Assembly: GCA_963730165.1 (NCBI GenBank)
Contig: CAVSQS010000001.1
Coordinates: 310,001-374,000 of the forward strand
DNA: 64,000 bases
Source: DASSQJ01 sp963730165
GTDB taxonomy: Bacteria > Actinomycetota > Actinomycetes > Actinomycetales > Dermatophilaceae
Direction of reading: 5' to 3'
Shown one piece after another: positions 16,014 through 25,048 of this stretch. A program made the position numbers and the translations under genes. The first letter of the stretch is position 1; each line of letters starts with the position of its first letter. The notes beneath the pieces are model-generated. The model saw only the letters and a program-made list of their open reading frames with translations, had not been told where the DNA came from and did not search any database.

Positions 16014-17375
16014 GTGCCCGACGCCGACTCCCCCGCCCCCCGTCCGAGCATCCCCTCTCCGGCCGCTCTGGCCGCTCGGGTCCAGCCGCGGCCGGTGGCA
16101 GCACCTGCCCCCGAGACGCACTCGGAGTCGGCGCGGTTCGGTCGGGTCGCCGAGGACGGCACGGTCTTCGTCCGGGTCGGCGAGGAGGAGCGCGAGGTCG
16201 GCTCGTACCCGGGGGCCACCCCCGATGAGGCACTGCAGTACTTCGCGCGCAAGTACGACGAGCTCGCGGCGTCCGCCGAGCTGCTCGAGACCCGGCTGGG
16301 CAACCCCGACGTCAGCGCCAAGGAGGTCGAGGGGGGCCTGGCCACGCTCAAGGAGCACATCGAGTCCACCGGGGTCGTCGGTGACCTCGAGGCCCTGGCG
16401 GCGACGGTGGAACGCATCTCGGCCGGCCTGACCGACAAGCGCACCGCCGAGGCCGAGCAGCGTCGCGTGGCGCGGGAGCAGGCGGCCCAGGAGCGTGAGG
16501 CCATCGTCGCCGAGGCGGAGCAGATCGCGGCGCAGCCCCCCGGCTCCACCCAGTGGAAGCGCAGCAGCGAGCAGATGCGCGCCCTGCTCGACCGGTGGAA
16601 GCAGCATCAGCGCAGCGGGGCCAAGCTCGACAAGCCGACCGAGACCGCCCTGTGGCAGCGCTTCAGCCACGCCCGGAACTCCTTCGACAAGGCCCGTCGC
16701 GCGTGGTTCGCCGACCTCGAGTCGTCCCGCTCGGAGGCCAAGGCGGCCAAGGAGCAGCTCGTCGCGGAGGCCGAGGCCCTCTCCGACAGCACCGACTGGG
16801 GTCCCACCGCCCGCGCGTACAAGCAGCTCATGGATCGCTGGCGTGCCGCCGGTCGCGCCTCCCGCCAGGACGACGACGCGCTCTGGGAACGCTTCCGGGC
16901 CGCCCAGGACGCCTTCTTCACCCGCAAGGACCAGGTGGCGGCCGCCGAGGACGAGGAGTTCCGGAGCAACCTCGTCGTCAAGGAACAGCTGCTCGTCGAG
17001 GCCGAGGCGCTCCTGCCCGTCACCGACCTGGAGACCGCCAAGGCGACGCTGCGGTCCATCCAGGAGCGCTGGGACGCCGCCGGCAAGGTCCCTCGCGGCG
17101 ACCTCGAGCGGGTCGAGAAGCGGATGCGGCGGGTCGAGAGCACCGTACGGGAGGCCGATGATGCCCGCTGGCGCCGCACCAACCCGGAGGTGGCGGCGCG
17201 AGCCCGCTCACTCGTCGACCAGCTCGAGAGCTCGGTGGCCGCGGTCGAGAAGGAGCTCGCCAAGGCCGAGGCCGCCGGAGACGCGGCCGCCGCCGAGTCC
17301 GCCCGGGAGCGGCTCGCTGCGCAGCAGGAGTGGCTCGCCCAGGCTCGGGCCGGTCTCGACGAGTTCGGCGGCTGA
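16014..17375 (+). CDS. DUF349 domain protein, coiled coil
   Basis: 453 residues from GTG 16014, 4 nt after the cyclophilin stop, so probably co-transcribed. After a Pro/Ala-rich start and a small domain with SARFGRVAEDGTVFVRVGE, the chain is almost wholly helical and charged. Three DUF349 repeats are seen at about residues 178-235, 260-325 and 335-395, each with a pattern like L(L/M)DRWK/RAAGR...LWERFR/SxAxxxFF. The function of DUF349 proteins is not established. Heptad-like spacing suggests a rod-like assembly factor. Cytoplasmic; no signal peptide. Confidence 0.85.
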   Translation: MPDADSPAPRPSIPSPAALAARVQPRPVAAPAPETHSESARFGRVAEDGTVFVRVGEEEREVGSYPGATPDEALQYFARKYDELAASAELLETRLGNPDVSAKEVEGGLATLKEHIESTGVVGDLEALAATVERISAGLTDKRTAEAEQRRVAREQAAQEREAIVAEAEQIAAQPPGSTQWKRSSEQMRALLDRWKQHQRSGAKLDKPTETALWQRFSHARNSFDKARRAWFADLESSRSEAKAAKEQLVAEAEALSDSTDWGPTARAYKQLMDRWRAAGRASRQDDDALWERFRAAQDAFFTRKDQVAAAEDEEFRSNLVVKEQLLVEAEALLPVTDLETAKATLRSIQERWDAAGKVPRGDLERVEKRMRRVESTVREADDARWRRTNPEVAARARSLVDQLESSVAAVEKELAKAEAAGDAAAAESARERLAAQQEWLAQARAGLDEFGG

Positions 17376-17431
17376 CCGACCCGTCCCCCGACGGGGGCAC
17401 CCCGGTCCTCCCCCGGTTCACGAGGATCGGC

Positions 17432-19753
17432 TCAGCCCTCGCGTCGCCCCCCGGTGACCCGGCTGGCCTCGAGGACCCCGTCGACCTTCTGCACCGCCCG
17501 GATGACGTGGCCGAGGTGGCCCGGGTCGCCCATCTCGAAGGTGAAGCGAAGAGTCGCCACCCGGTCGCGGGAGGTCTGTACCGCCGCCGAGAGGATGTTG
17601 ACCCCGTGGTCGGAGATGACCCGGGTGACGTCGGAGAGCAGGCGCGACCGGTCGAGGGCCTCCACCTGCAGCTGGACGAGGAAGACGCTCCCCGCCGTGG
17701 GCGCCCACTCCACCTCGATGATCTTCTCGGGCTGGGCGAGGAGCGAGTCGGCGTTCGAGCAGTCCCGGCGGTGCACCGACACCCCGTTGCCCCGGGTCAC
17801 GAACCCGATGATCTCGTCACCCGGCACCGGCGTGCAGCATCGGGCGAGCTTGACCCAGACGTCCGACATCCCCTTGACGACGACGCCGGAGTCGCCCGTG
17901 CGTCGGGGCGCGGGACGGACCGAGACCGGCGAGGCCGCCTCGGCGAGGTCCTCGCTGGCACCGTCCTCGCCACCGACCGAGGCGACGAGTCGTCCGACGA
18001 CGTGCTGAGCGGAGACGTTGCCCTCACCGATCGCCGCGTAGAGCGCGTCGATGGTGGACAGGCGCAGCTCCTCGGCCACGCCCGTGAGCGACTCGACCGA
18101 GGCCAGGCGCTGCATCGGCAGACCCTGCTTGCGCATCGCCTTGGCGAGCGACTCCTTGCCCGCCTCGATCATCTCCTCTCGGCGTTCCTTGGTGAACCAG
18201 TGCTTGATCTTGTTCCGGGCCCGGGCGGAGCGGACGAAGTTCAGCCAGTCGCGGGACGGCCCGGCCGAGTCGGCCTTGGAGGTGAGGACCTCGACGACGT
18301 CACCGTTGTCGAGGCGGCTCTCGAGCGGGACCAGCCGGCCGTTGACGCGGGCGCCGATGCAGTGGTGGCCGACCTCGGTGTGCACGGCGTAGGCGAAGTC
18401 GACGGGGGTGGACCCGGCCGGCAGACCGACGAGCTGGCCCTTCGGCGTGAAGACGTAGACCTCGCTCGCGTTGATCTCGAAGCGCAGTGACTCGAGGAAC
18501 TCGCCGGGGTCGGCGGTCTCCTTCTGCCAGTCGAGGAGCTGGCGCAGCCACGCCATGTCGCCGGCCGGGTCGGCGCCGCCGTCGCTCACCCGCACCGCCG
18601 TACCACCCGCGGACTTGGCCTGGGGGTCCTCCTTGTACTTCCAGTGCGCCGCGACACCGTACTCCGCCCGCCGGTGCATCGTGTGCGTCCGGATCTGGAT
18701 CTCCACCGCCTTGCCCTCCGGCCCGATGACCGTCGTGTGGAGGGACTGGTACATGTTGAACTTCGGCATCGCGATGTAGTCCTTGAAGCGCCCCGGCACC
18801 GGGTTCCACCGGGCGTGCAGGGCCCCCAGGGCGGCGTAGCAGTCGCGGACCGTGTCGACGAGTACCCGCACCGCGACGAGGTCGTAGATCTGGTCGAAGT
18901 CGCGTCCCCCGACGATCATCTTCTGGTAGACGGAGTAGTAGTGCTTGGGTCGGCCGGTGACGGTCGCCTTGATCTTCGCCGCGCGCAGGTCGGCCCCCAC
19001 CTGCTCCCGGACCCCGGCCAGGTACTCCTCCCGCGCCGGGGCGCGCTCCGCGACGAGCCGGACGATCTCGTCGTACACCTTGGGGTACAGGGCCTGGAAG
19101 GAGAGGTCCTCGAGCTCCCACTTGATGGTGTTCATGCCCAGCCGGTGCGCCAGCGGCGCGTAGATCTCGAGCGTCTCCCTGGCCTTGCGCTGGGCGCTCT
19201 CACGCGAGACGTACCGCCACGTGCGGGCGTTGTGGAGCCGGTCGGCGAGCTTGATGACGAGGACGCGGATGTCGCGGGCCATCGCGATGACCATCTTGCG
19301 CACCGTCTCGGCCGCGGCGGCCTGCCCGTAGGTGACCTTGTCGAGCTTGGTGACTCCGTCAACGAGCATCGCGATCTCGTCACCGAAGTCGCGTCGCAAC
19401 GCCTCGAGGCTGTAGGCGGTGTCCTCGACGGTGTCGTGGAGCAGGGCGGCGGCGAGCGTCGTCGGGGTCATGCCGAGCTCGGCGAGGATCGTCGTGACCG
19501 CGAGCGGATGGGTGATGTAGTCGTCCCCGCTGCGGCGCTTCTGTCCCTCGTGGGCGCGCTCCGCGACCGCGTACGCCCGCTCGACGATCGAGACGTCGGC
19601 CTTCGGGTGGGTGGCCCGCACGACCTGGAGCAGCGGCTCGAGCACGGGGTTGGCGGGTGGGCGGCTGCGGCCGACCCGCGCGAGGGCCGCCCGGGCACGC
19701 GCCCGCGAGCCCCCCGCACCGGCGGCGGGCGCAGCCGTCGTGTGCTCCGCCAT
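17432..19753 (-). CDS. relA: Bifunctional (p)ppGpp synthetase/hydrolase Rel
   Basis: 773 residues from ATG 19753. The hydrolase domain has His68 in ERAHEGQKR, LLHDTVEDT (His106-Asp107) and KLADRLHNART. The synthetase domain shows GRPKHYYSVYQKM, GRFKDYIAMPK and NMYQSLHTTV. RFKD at that site is typical of bifunctional Rel rather than monofunctional RelA. TGS (about 425-490), helical/zinc-finger (ARCCTPVPGDEIIGF) and C-terminal ACT domains complete it. It sets (p)ppGpp levels during starvation. TAGACT 6 nt before the start suggests a leaderless message. Upstream lies a collapsed apt gene, normally an intact neighbour. Confidence 0.97.
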   Translation of the reverse strand: MAEHTTAAPAAGAGGSRARARAALARVGRSRPPANPVLEPLLQVVRATHPKADVSIVERAYAVAERAHEGQKRRSGDDYITHPLAVTTILAELGMTPTTLAAALLHDTVEDTAYSLEALRRDFGDEIAMLVDGVTKLDKVTYGQAAAAETVRKMVIAMARDIRVLVIKLADRLHNARTWRYVSRESAQRKARETLEIYAPLAHRLGMNTIKWELEDLSFQALYPKVYDEIVRLVAERAPAREEYLAGVREQVGADLRAAKIKATVTGRPKHYYSVYQKMIVGGRDFDQIYDLVAVRVLVDTVRDCYAALGALHARWNPVPGRFKDYIAMPKFNMYQSLHTTVIGPEGKAVEIQIRTHTMHRRAEYGVAAHWKYKEDPQAKSAGGTAVRVSDGGADPAGDMAWLRQLLDWQKETADPGEFLESLRFEINASEVYVFTPKGQLVGLPAGSTPVDFAYAVHTEVGHHCIGARVNGRLVPLESRLDNGDVVEVLTSKADSAGPSRDWLNFVRSARARNKIKHWFTKERREEMIEAGKESLAKAMRKQGLPMQRLASVESLTGVAEELRLSTIDALYAAIGEGNVSAQHVVGRLVASVGGEDGASEDLAEAASPVSVRPAPRRTGDSGVVVKGMSDVWVKLARCCTPVPGDEIIGFVTRGNGVSVHRRDCSNADSLLAQPEKIIEVEWAPTAGSVFLVQLQVEALDRSRLLSDVTRVISDHGVNILSAAVQTSRDRVATLRFTFEMGDPGHLGHVIRAVQKVDGVLEASRVTGGRREG

Positions 19754-19759
19754 GGCGTG

Positions 19760-19765
19760 AGTCTA
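19760..19765 (-). promoter_or_regulatory. -10 box for rel
   Basis: TAGACT on the minus strand, 6 nt before ATG 19753. Confidence 0.55.
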
Positions 19766-19782
19766 GTCAGCGCACCTCGACG

Positions 19783-20016
19783 TCACGGCACCGTGTGCAG
19801 GGCGCGGACGGGGCGGGACCCCGCGTCGCTCCCGACGACGAACGCGTCGACCTCGGTCGTCGCCGAGCCGTACTCCAGGTCCTAGCAGACCGACACCGTC
19901 TCACCGGGCAGCTCGCCGACCTTGCGCACCGGCACGAACCCCACGCCCGGCCGGGGGACGTCGGGGTCGTACCGCAGCGAGCCCGCGACGACCTCGCCGA
20001 CGGGGCGCCGGCTCAC
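19783..20016 (-). pseudogene. apt: Adenine phosphoribosyltransferase remnant (internal deletion and amber codon)
   Basis: The frame starts at GTG 20016, overlapping the secF stop by 4 bp as an intact apt would. It reads GEVVAGSLRYDPDVPRPGV, resembling the Apt N-terminus (SLRDVPDFPxPGV), and jumps straight into GFVPVRKVGELPGETVSVC-stop-DLEYGSATTEVDAF. The latter matches the Apt core GFVPVRKxGKLPGExxSxxYDLEYG. The intervening 60 or so residues are missing, TAG (complement of 19882-19884) replaces the usual Tyr, and the PRPP-binding loop (VVDDVLATGGT) is absent. Only 77 codons remain. Location between secF and rel is the ancestral apt site in actinobacteria. Non-functional for PRPP binding. Confidence 0.82.
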
Positions 20017-21161
20017 TTCCGCTTCGACTTCGAGGTCCGCCGGGGCTGGTTGCGTGGGCCGGACCGGGCGTACTCGTGGACGGCACGTCCGGTGAGCGTG
20101 GATCCCTCGTCGGGTCGAGCCGAACCGCCGCCGTGGCCCGCGGCGACGGGCTCGCCCGCCCCTGCCGCGGCCGCCTGCCGGGCGACCCGGGCGTCGTAGC
20201 GCTCGGAGCGGTGCCCGAGCTCGACGACGGCCTCCTCGCGTGAGCGCAGCGAGACCAGGAGCGGGGTCGCGATGAAGATCGAGGAGTACCCGCCGACGAG
20301 GATGCCGATGAACAGCACGAGCGAGAGGTCGAGCAGCGTGCCCGGGCCGAGGGCGAAGGCGCCGACCGCGAGGATCGATGCGATGGGGAGCAGGGCCACG
20401 ACCGTGGTGTTGATCGACCGGACCATGGTCTGGTTGACCGCGAGGTTCGCCGCGGAGGCGAAGCTCCGGCGGCCGTTGGCGAACGCCTCCGCGGTGTTCT
20501 CCCGCACCTTGTCGAAGACGACGACGGTGTCGTAGAGGGAGTAGCCGAGGACGGTGAGGAACCCGATCATCGTCGCCGGCGAGACCTCGAAGCCGGTCCA
20601 GGCGTAGATGCCCGCGGTGATCACGAGGTCGTGGGCCAGCGCGAACAGCGCGGCCACGGACATCTTCCAGGTGCGGAAGTACGCGGCCATGACGAGTGCC
20701 ACGAGGAGCAGGAAGATGACCAGCGCCTGCAGCGCCTTCTGGCTCACGGTGGCGCCCCACGAGGGCCCGATGAAGGTCGCGGAGACGTCGGAGACGGGCA
20801 CCCCGAACTCCGTGGCGAGCGCGGCCCGCAGCTGGTCGCTCTGGTCGCCGCTGAGCCGCTCGGTCTGCACGCGGACGGTGGAGCCGCCGACGAGGGTGAC
20901 GTTGACCCCTGTCGAGGCGCTCCCGGCGGCGTCGCGGGCCCGGGACTCGTAGTTGTCGGTGTTCGTGACGTTCGAGACCCGGAACTCCGAGCCGCCCTTG
21001 AACTCGAGGCCGAGGTTGAGGCCGCGCACGGCGAGGCCGAGCAGGGCGATGGCGATGAGGATCGCCGACCCGGTGTAGAAGACCCGGCGGCGGCTGACCA
21101 CCGGCACCGATCGGGCGCCGGTGTACAGGTCGTTGCCGAACTGGCTGAAGCTGAGTCTCAC
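20013..21161 (-). CDS. secF: Protein translocase subunit SecF
   Basis: 382 residues from GTG 21161. Six membrane helices are expected: one at about 28-48, then a periplasmic domain with FKGGSEFRVSNV, and five between about 155 and 315. Family motifs LEFKGGSEF, YFRTWKMSVAALFALAHDL, FLTVLGYSLYDTVVVFDKVREN and RSINTT are present. The C-terminal 65 residues are a polar, basic cytoplasmic tail. SecF with SecD and YajC uses the proton gradient to finish export through SecYEG. GTGA overlaps link it to secD upstream and to the apt remnant downstream. Confidence 0.96.
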   Translation of the reverse strand: MRLSFSQFGNDLYTGARSVPVVSRRRVFYTGSAILIAIALLGLAVRGLNLGLEFKGGSEFRVSNVTNTDNYESRARDAAGSASTGVNVTLVGGSTVRVQTERLSGDQSDQLRAALATEFGVPVSDVSATFIGPSWGATVSQKALQALVIFLLLVALVMAAYFRTWKMSVAALFALAHDLVITAGIYAWTGFEVSPATMIGFLTVLGYSLYDTVVVFDKVRENTAEAFANGRRSFASAANLAVNQTMVRSINTTVVALLPIASILAVGAFALGPGTLLDLSLVLFIGILVGGYSSIFIATPLLVSLRSREEAVVELGHRSERYDARVARQAAAAGAGEPVAAGHGGGSARPDEGSTLTGRAVHEYARSGPRNQPRRTSKSKRK

Positions 21162-22909
21162 GCGTGGCTCCCTTCGGTCTCGCGGACGGCGGGCTCGGCG
21201 GTCGCGAACCTCCCTCGGCCGACGTACCGGGTGCTCTTGGCTCCCAGCCGTCGGGGGTCCAGGCCGGACCATGGATGGCCGTCGCGGAAGAAGGGGCGCC
21301 GGGCGAGCAGCGCAACGGTCGGGTGGGTGAAGAGGAACACGATGATCAGGTCGAGGATCGTCGTGAGGCCGAGCGTGAACGCGAAGCCGCGCACGTTCGA
21401 GGTGGCCAGCGTGTAGAGGACGAGGGCCGCGAGGAAGTTGACGCTGTCGGCGGCCAGGATGGTGCGCTTCGCGCGGTTCCACCCGGTCTCGACGGCGCTC
21501 TGCAGCGAGCGTCCTTCGCGCAGCTCGTCCCGGATCCGTTCGAAGTACACGATGAAGCTGTCGGCCGTGAAGCCGATGGCGACGATCAGGCCGGTGACGC
21601 CGGCCATGTCGAGACGGTAGTTGTGCGACCACCCGAGGATCGTCACGACGAGGTAGGTGAGCAGGGCTGCGATGCCGATCGAGGCCACCGTGACGAGGCC
21701 GAGCAGACGGTACTGGAGCACCGAGTACACGACGACGAGCAGGAGGCCGACGAGGCCGGCGATGAGGCCGTAGCGGAGCTGGTCGGCGCCGAGGGTGGGG
21801 CTGATGTCGGTGCTCGTCTGGAGGGTGAACGACATGGGCAGCGCGCCGAACTTCAGCTGGTCGGCGAGGGTGCGGGCCTGCTCGAGCGTGAAGCCGCCGG
21901 TGATGCTCGCCCGGCCGTCGGTGATGGCGCTCCTGAAGTAGGGGGCGACGATGACCTTGCCGTCGAGCACCGTGGCCATCTGGTTCTGCGGCGAGGGCAG
22001 GGCGACCATGGTCCGGCTGATGTCGGCGTACTCCTTGGCCCCCTCGCTGTTGAAGGACAGCGCGATCTCGACCTCGCTCGTCACCTGGCCCTGGGAGTTG
22101 GTCGCGTAGCCGGCGGTGGCGTCGGTGATCGTGTCGCCGGAGACGACGACCGGGCCGAGGACGTACTTGGTCGTGCCGTCGGCGGAGCAGGTGACGAGCG
22201 GCTTCGCGGGGTCGTCGACGAGGTTGTCGAGGGCAGCCGGGTCCGAGCAGTCGAGCGCGTCGAACTCCTGCTGGATCTCCGGCGTGATCCACGCGAGGTC
22301 GGTCGGGCCCGAGGGGGTGGTGGCCGAGGTCGTGGTCGGCGTGGCCGGCGACGCCGTCGGGGTCGGGGTCGGGCTCGGGCTGCTCTCGGTGAGGGCCTCG
22401 TTCAGGGCACTGTTCCCAGTGGAGGACGCCGACGGGGAGGCGCTCGGCGAGGGGCCGGCGCCGCCGGAGGCGGAGGCGCTCGGCGACGGCGTGCTCGCCG
22501 GCGCCGGGATCCCCGACCCGATCGCGAGGACCGGACGGAACTGCATCTGCGAGGACTGCTGCAGGGCGTCACGGGTCTGCTGCGAGGGGACCTCGGGGAG
22601 GCTCACGACGATGTTCCGGTCGCCCTGGGTCGTCACCTCGGCGCCGGAGACGCCCCCTGCGTCGACCCGCTGGACGATGATGTCGCGCGCCTGCGTCAGC
22701 TGCTCCGGGGAGACCGTCTGGTTCCCCGTCAGCTTGGGCTCGAGGACGATCTGGGTGCCGCCCTTGAGGTCGAGTCCGAGCTTGGGGGCGAGGCCTCCGT
22801 TCGACCAGAGGTTCGCTCCGACGAGCAAACCGACGAGGGCGATGACGAGGACGGCGAGGGCGATCAGCGAGCGGGTCGCGTGGGAGCGCTGGCTCGAGGC
22901 GGCGGCCAT
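21158..22909 (-). CDS. secD: Protein translocase subunit SecD
   Basis: 583 residues from ATG 22909. One N-terminal helix (about 15-33), then GLDLKGGTQIVLEP, the SecD signature, a large extracytoplasmic part, and five C-terminal helices with GFTADSFIVYFERIRDELREG and the NFLAALVLY region. Residues about 132-205 are an unusual insertion composed almost entirely of Ser, Pro, Thr, Ala and Gly. It overlaps yajC by 1 nt (TGATG) and secF by 4 nt. Function as for SecF: late steps of preprotein export. Confidence 0.96.
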   Translation of the reverse strand: MAAASSQRSHATRSLIALAVLVIALVGLLVGANLWSNGGLAPKLGLDLKGGTQIVLEPKLTGNQTVSPEQLTQARDIIVQRVDAGGVSGAEVTTQGDRNIVVSLPEVPSQQTRDALQQSSQMQFRPVLAIGSGIPAPASTPSPSASASGGAGPSPSASPSASSTGNSALNEALTESSPSPTPTPTASPATPTTTSATTPSGPTDLAWITPEIQQEFDALDCSDPAALDNLVDDPAKPLVTCSADGTTKYVLGPVVVSGDTITDATAGYATNSQGQVTSEVEIALSFNSEGAKEYADISRTMVALPSPQNQMATVLDGKVIVAPYFRSAITDGRASITGGFTLEQARTLADQLKFGALPMSFTLQTSTDISPTLGADQLRYGLIAGLVGLLLVVVYSVLQYRLLGLVTVASIGIAALLTYLVVTILGWSHNYRLDMAGVTGLIVAIGFTADSFIVYFERIRDELREGRSLQSAVETGWNRAKRTILAADSVNFLAALVLYTLATSNVRGFAFTLGLTTILDLIIVFLFTHPTVALLARRPFFRDGHPWSGLDPRRLGAKSTRYVGRGRFATAEPAVRETEGSHA

Positions 22910-23187
22910 CAGCGCACCTCGGAGGCGCGCATGCCGATGGCCCGCCGGTCGAAGCGCAGCGTGGTCCCGTCACCGGTGTCGAGCGTGACCACCCTCTCGT
23001 CGATGGCCGTGATCGTTCCGTAGAGCCCCGAGGTGGTGAGCACCTCGTCGCCCACGGACAGCGAGGCCTGGAGGGTCTGGACCTGCTTCTGGCGGTTGCG
23101 CTGGGAGAGGAACATCCACAGCAGGAGCAGGAACGGCAGACCGAGGATGAGCAGGTAGGTGAGGCCGGAGCCGGAGCCGGAGAACAT
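22909..23187 (-). CDS. yajC: Preprotein translocase accessory subunit YajC
   Basis: 92 residues from ATG 23187. A short Gly/Ser N-terminus leads into one membrane helix (about 9-27, LTYLLILGLPFLLLLWMFL), the basic QRNRQKQ segment and a small cytoplasmic domain with SLSVGDEVLTTSGLYGTI, the YajC motif. First gene of yajC-secD-secF. Its 5' leader carries a hairpin. Confidence 0.95.
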   Translation of the reverse strand: MFSGSGSGLTYLLILGLPFLLLLWMFLSQRNRQKQVQTLQASLSVGDEVLTTSGLYGTITAIDERVVTLDTGDGTTLRFDRRAIGMRASEVR

Positions 23188-23237
23188 CGAGACGGAGTCC
23201 TTGGTGTCTGGGTCGCCCAGTGGTGGCGGGCAGTGGT

Positions 23238-23272
23238 TCGGCCCGGACGCGCCGGGCCGAGGCGCAAGTCTA
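23238..23272 (-). promoter_or_regulatory. Promoter and leader hairpin of yajC-secDF
   Basis: TAGACT (complement of 23267-23272) is a likely -10 box about 80 nt before yajC. In the leader, TCGGCCCGG (23238-23246) pairs with CCGGGCCGA (23252-23260) around a 5-nt loop. Whether the hairpin regulates expression is unknown. Confidence 0.5.
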
Positions 23273-23277
23273 GGCGA

Positions 23278-23302
23278 GAGGCCTGTGCCTCACCAACGAG
23301 GC
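23278..23302 (-). terminator. Alternative small hairpins after ruvB
   Basis: GAGGC (23278-23282) and GAGGC (23298-23302) can each pair with GCCTC (23287-23291). They lie 26-50 nt past the ruvB stop and could form a weak terminator. Confidence 0.4.
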
Positions 23303-23327
23303 GCGGCCGGGGATGGTGCCCCGGTTC

Positions 23328-24443
23328 TCAGCCGCCCAACCGGCCCGGGCCGTCGCCGTCGAGCGGCAGGGGGGCCTGGGTCAGGACCTCTCGGGGCACC
23401 GGGAGGTCGAGGTGTCGCCAGGCCGCCGGGGTGGCGGCGCGCCCTCGAGGCGTCCGCAGGATGTAGCCCTCGCGGACGAGGAACGGCTCGGCCACGGTCT
23501 CCACGGTCTCGGCCTCCTCCCCCACCGCGACCGCCAGCGTGGACAGTCCGACGGGGCCACCACCGAAGCGACGGCACAACGCGTCGAGGACCGCCCGGTC
23601 GAGACGGTCCAGCCCGGCCTCGTCGACGTCGAACAGCGCCAGCGCCTCTCGGGCCGCATGCCGGTCGACATGTCCCCGGCCGTGGACCTGCGCCCAGTCG
23701 CGGACCCGACGCAGCAGCCGGTTCGCGATGCGCGGGGTGCCACGGGAGCGACCGGCGACCTCGGCGATGCCGGGGTCGTCGGCGTCGACTCCGAGCAGCC
23801 TCGCAGACCGGTGCAGGATCGTGACGAGGTCGTCGACCTCGTAGAAGTCCAGGTGCCCCGTGAAGCCGAACCGGTCGCGCAGCGGGGCCGGGAGCAGCCC
23901 CGCACGGGTGGTGGCCCCGACGACCGTGAAGGGCGGGAGCTCGAGCGGGATGGCCGTGGCGCCGGGGCCCTTGCCGACGATGACGTCGACCCGGAAGTCC
24001 TCCATGGCGAGGTAGAGCATCTCCTCGGCGGAGCGCGACATCCGGTGGATCTCGTCGAGGAAGAGCACCTCCCCCTCGTCGAGGCTGGACAGGACCGCCG
24101 CGAGGTCACCCGCGTGCTGGATCGCCGGACCGCTCGTCACCCGGATGGGGCGCTCGAGCTCGGCGGCCACGATCATGGCCAGGGTCGTCTTGCCGAGCCC
24201 GGGAGGGCCGGAGAGCAGGACGTGGTCGGGGACCCCGCCTCGGCGCCGGGCCGCCTCGAGGAGCAGCCCGAGCTGGTCGCGGACCCGCGGTTGTCCGGGG
24301 AACTCGGCGAGCCGCCGCGGACGCAGCGCGGCCTCGACCACCCGCTCCTCCTCGGCCCCGGTCGGGTCGACGACCCGCGCGGTGGCGTCGTGGGAGCCGT
24401 CGGCCTCGCGGACCTCACTGGTGAAGCCGTTGGTCGCGCTCAT
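23328..24443 (-). CDS. ruvB: Holliday junction branch-migration ATPase RuvB
   Basis: 371 residues from the start at 24443. LRPRRLAEFPGQPRVRDQL, Walker A SGPPGLGKTTLAMIVAAEL, Walker B LFLDEIHRM, sensor 1 GATTRAGLLPAPLRDRFG and the C-terminal winged helix with PRIANRLLRRVRDWAQV and the FLVREGYILRTPRGR segment are all seen. RuvB rings drive branch migration on RuvA-bound junctions. The start overlaps ruvA by 4 bp. The first 35 residues are an acidic, variable extension. Confidence 0.97.
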   Translation of the reverse strand: MSATNGFTSEVREADGSHDATARVVDPTGAEEERVVEAALRPRRLAEFPGQPRVRDQLGLLLEAARRRGGVPDHVLLSGPPGLGKTTLAMIVAAELERPIRVTSGPAIQHAGDLAAVLSSLDEGEVLFLDEIHRMSRSAEEMLYLAMEDFRVDVIVGKGPGATAIPLELPPFTVVGATTRAGLLPAPLRDRFGFTGHLDFYEVDDLVTILHRSARLLGVDADDPGIAEVAGRSRGTPRIANRLLRRVRDWAQVHGRGHVDRHAAREALALFDVDEAGLDRLDRAVLDALCRRFGGGPVGLSTLAVAVGEEAETVETVAEPFLVREGYILRTPRGRAATPAAWRHLDLPVPREVLTQAPLPLDGDGPGRLGG

Positions 24444-25048
24444 CGCCGCAGCTCCCGGAGCGCGAGGCGCAGCAGTGCCGCGACGTCGGCGTCCTCGGGA
24501 GCGCTCGAGGCGACCCGTTCCACGGCCTCACCGGCCTGCTTGCCGGTCCAGCCGAGGCCGACGAGTGCCTCGGTGACGGGCTCCCGCCACGCGGCGCGCG
24601 CGGCGGAGACCGAGGCCGGCGTGGCGTCGGGTGCACTCGGGGCGCGGAGGGCCGCGACCCGGTCGCGCAGCTCGAGGACGAGCCGCTGGGCGGACTTGGC
24701 CCCGATGCCGGGGATGGCGGTCAGCGCCGCGGCGTCGCCCGCCGCGAGGGCACCCGCGAGCTCGTCGGGTCCCATGACCGACAGCATCGCCAGCGCGAGG
24801 CGTGGTCCGACCCCGCTGACGGTCTGGACCGTCTCGAACATGTCGCGTTCGGCGGCAGCGGCGAAGCCGTAGAGCGTCAGGGAGTCCTCCCGGACCACGA
24901 GGGTGGTCGCCAGACCGACCTCCTCGCCGCGTCGGCAGGTCGAGGCAGTCGCCGGGGTCGTGTGGACCAGCACACCGATGCCGCCGACCTCGACGACCAC
25001 CCGGTCGAGGCCGACGTGGCCCACGGGACCACGCACCGAGGCGATCAC
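24440..25048 (-). CDS. ruvA: Holliday junction DNA-binding protein RuvA
   Basis: 202 residues from GTG 25048. Domain I OB fold begins VIASVRGPVGHVGLDRVVVEV; helix-hairpin-helix motifs FETVQTVSGVGPRLALAML and LTAIPGIGAKSAQRLVLELRD bind DNA; the C-terminal three-helix domain (ALVGLGWTGKQAGEAVERV) contacts RuvB. The longer open frame upstream is a shadow of ruvC. Starts with a GTGA overlap on the ruvC stop and ends in an ATGA overlap with ruvB, giving a tightly coupled ruvCAB operon. Confidence 0.96.
   Translation of the reverse strand: MIASVRGPVGHVGLDRVVVEVGGIGVLVHTTPATASTCRRGEEVGLATTLVVREDSLTLYGFAAAAERDMFETVQTVSGVGPRLALAMLSVMGPDELAGALAAGDAAALTAIPGIGAKSAQRLVLELRDRVAALRAPSAPDATPASVSAARAAWREPVTEALVGLGWTGKQAGEAVERVASSAPEDADVAALLRLALRELRR

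Noticed and set aside
17380..17400. GC-rich stem between the DUF349 gene and rel
   Set aside because: Only five GC pairs with a 3-nt loop; such stems are frequent by chance at this base composition, so it was not called a terminator.
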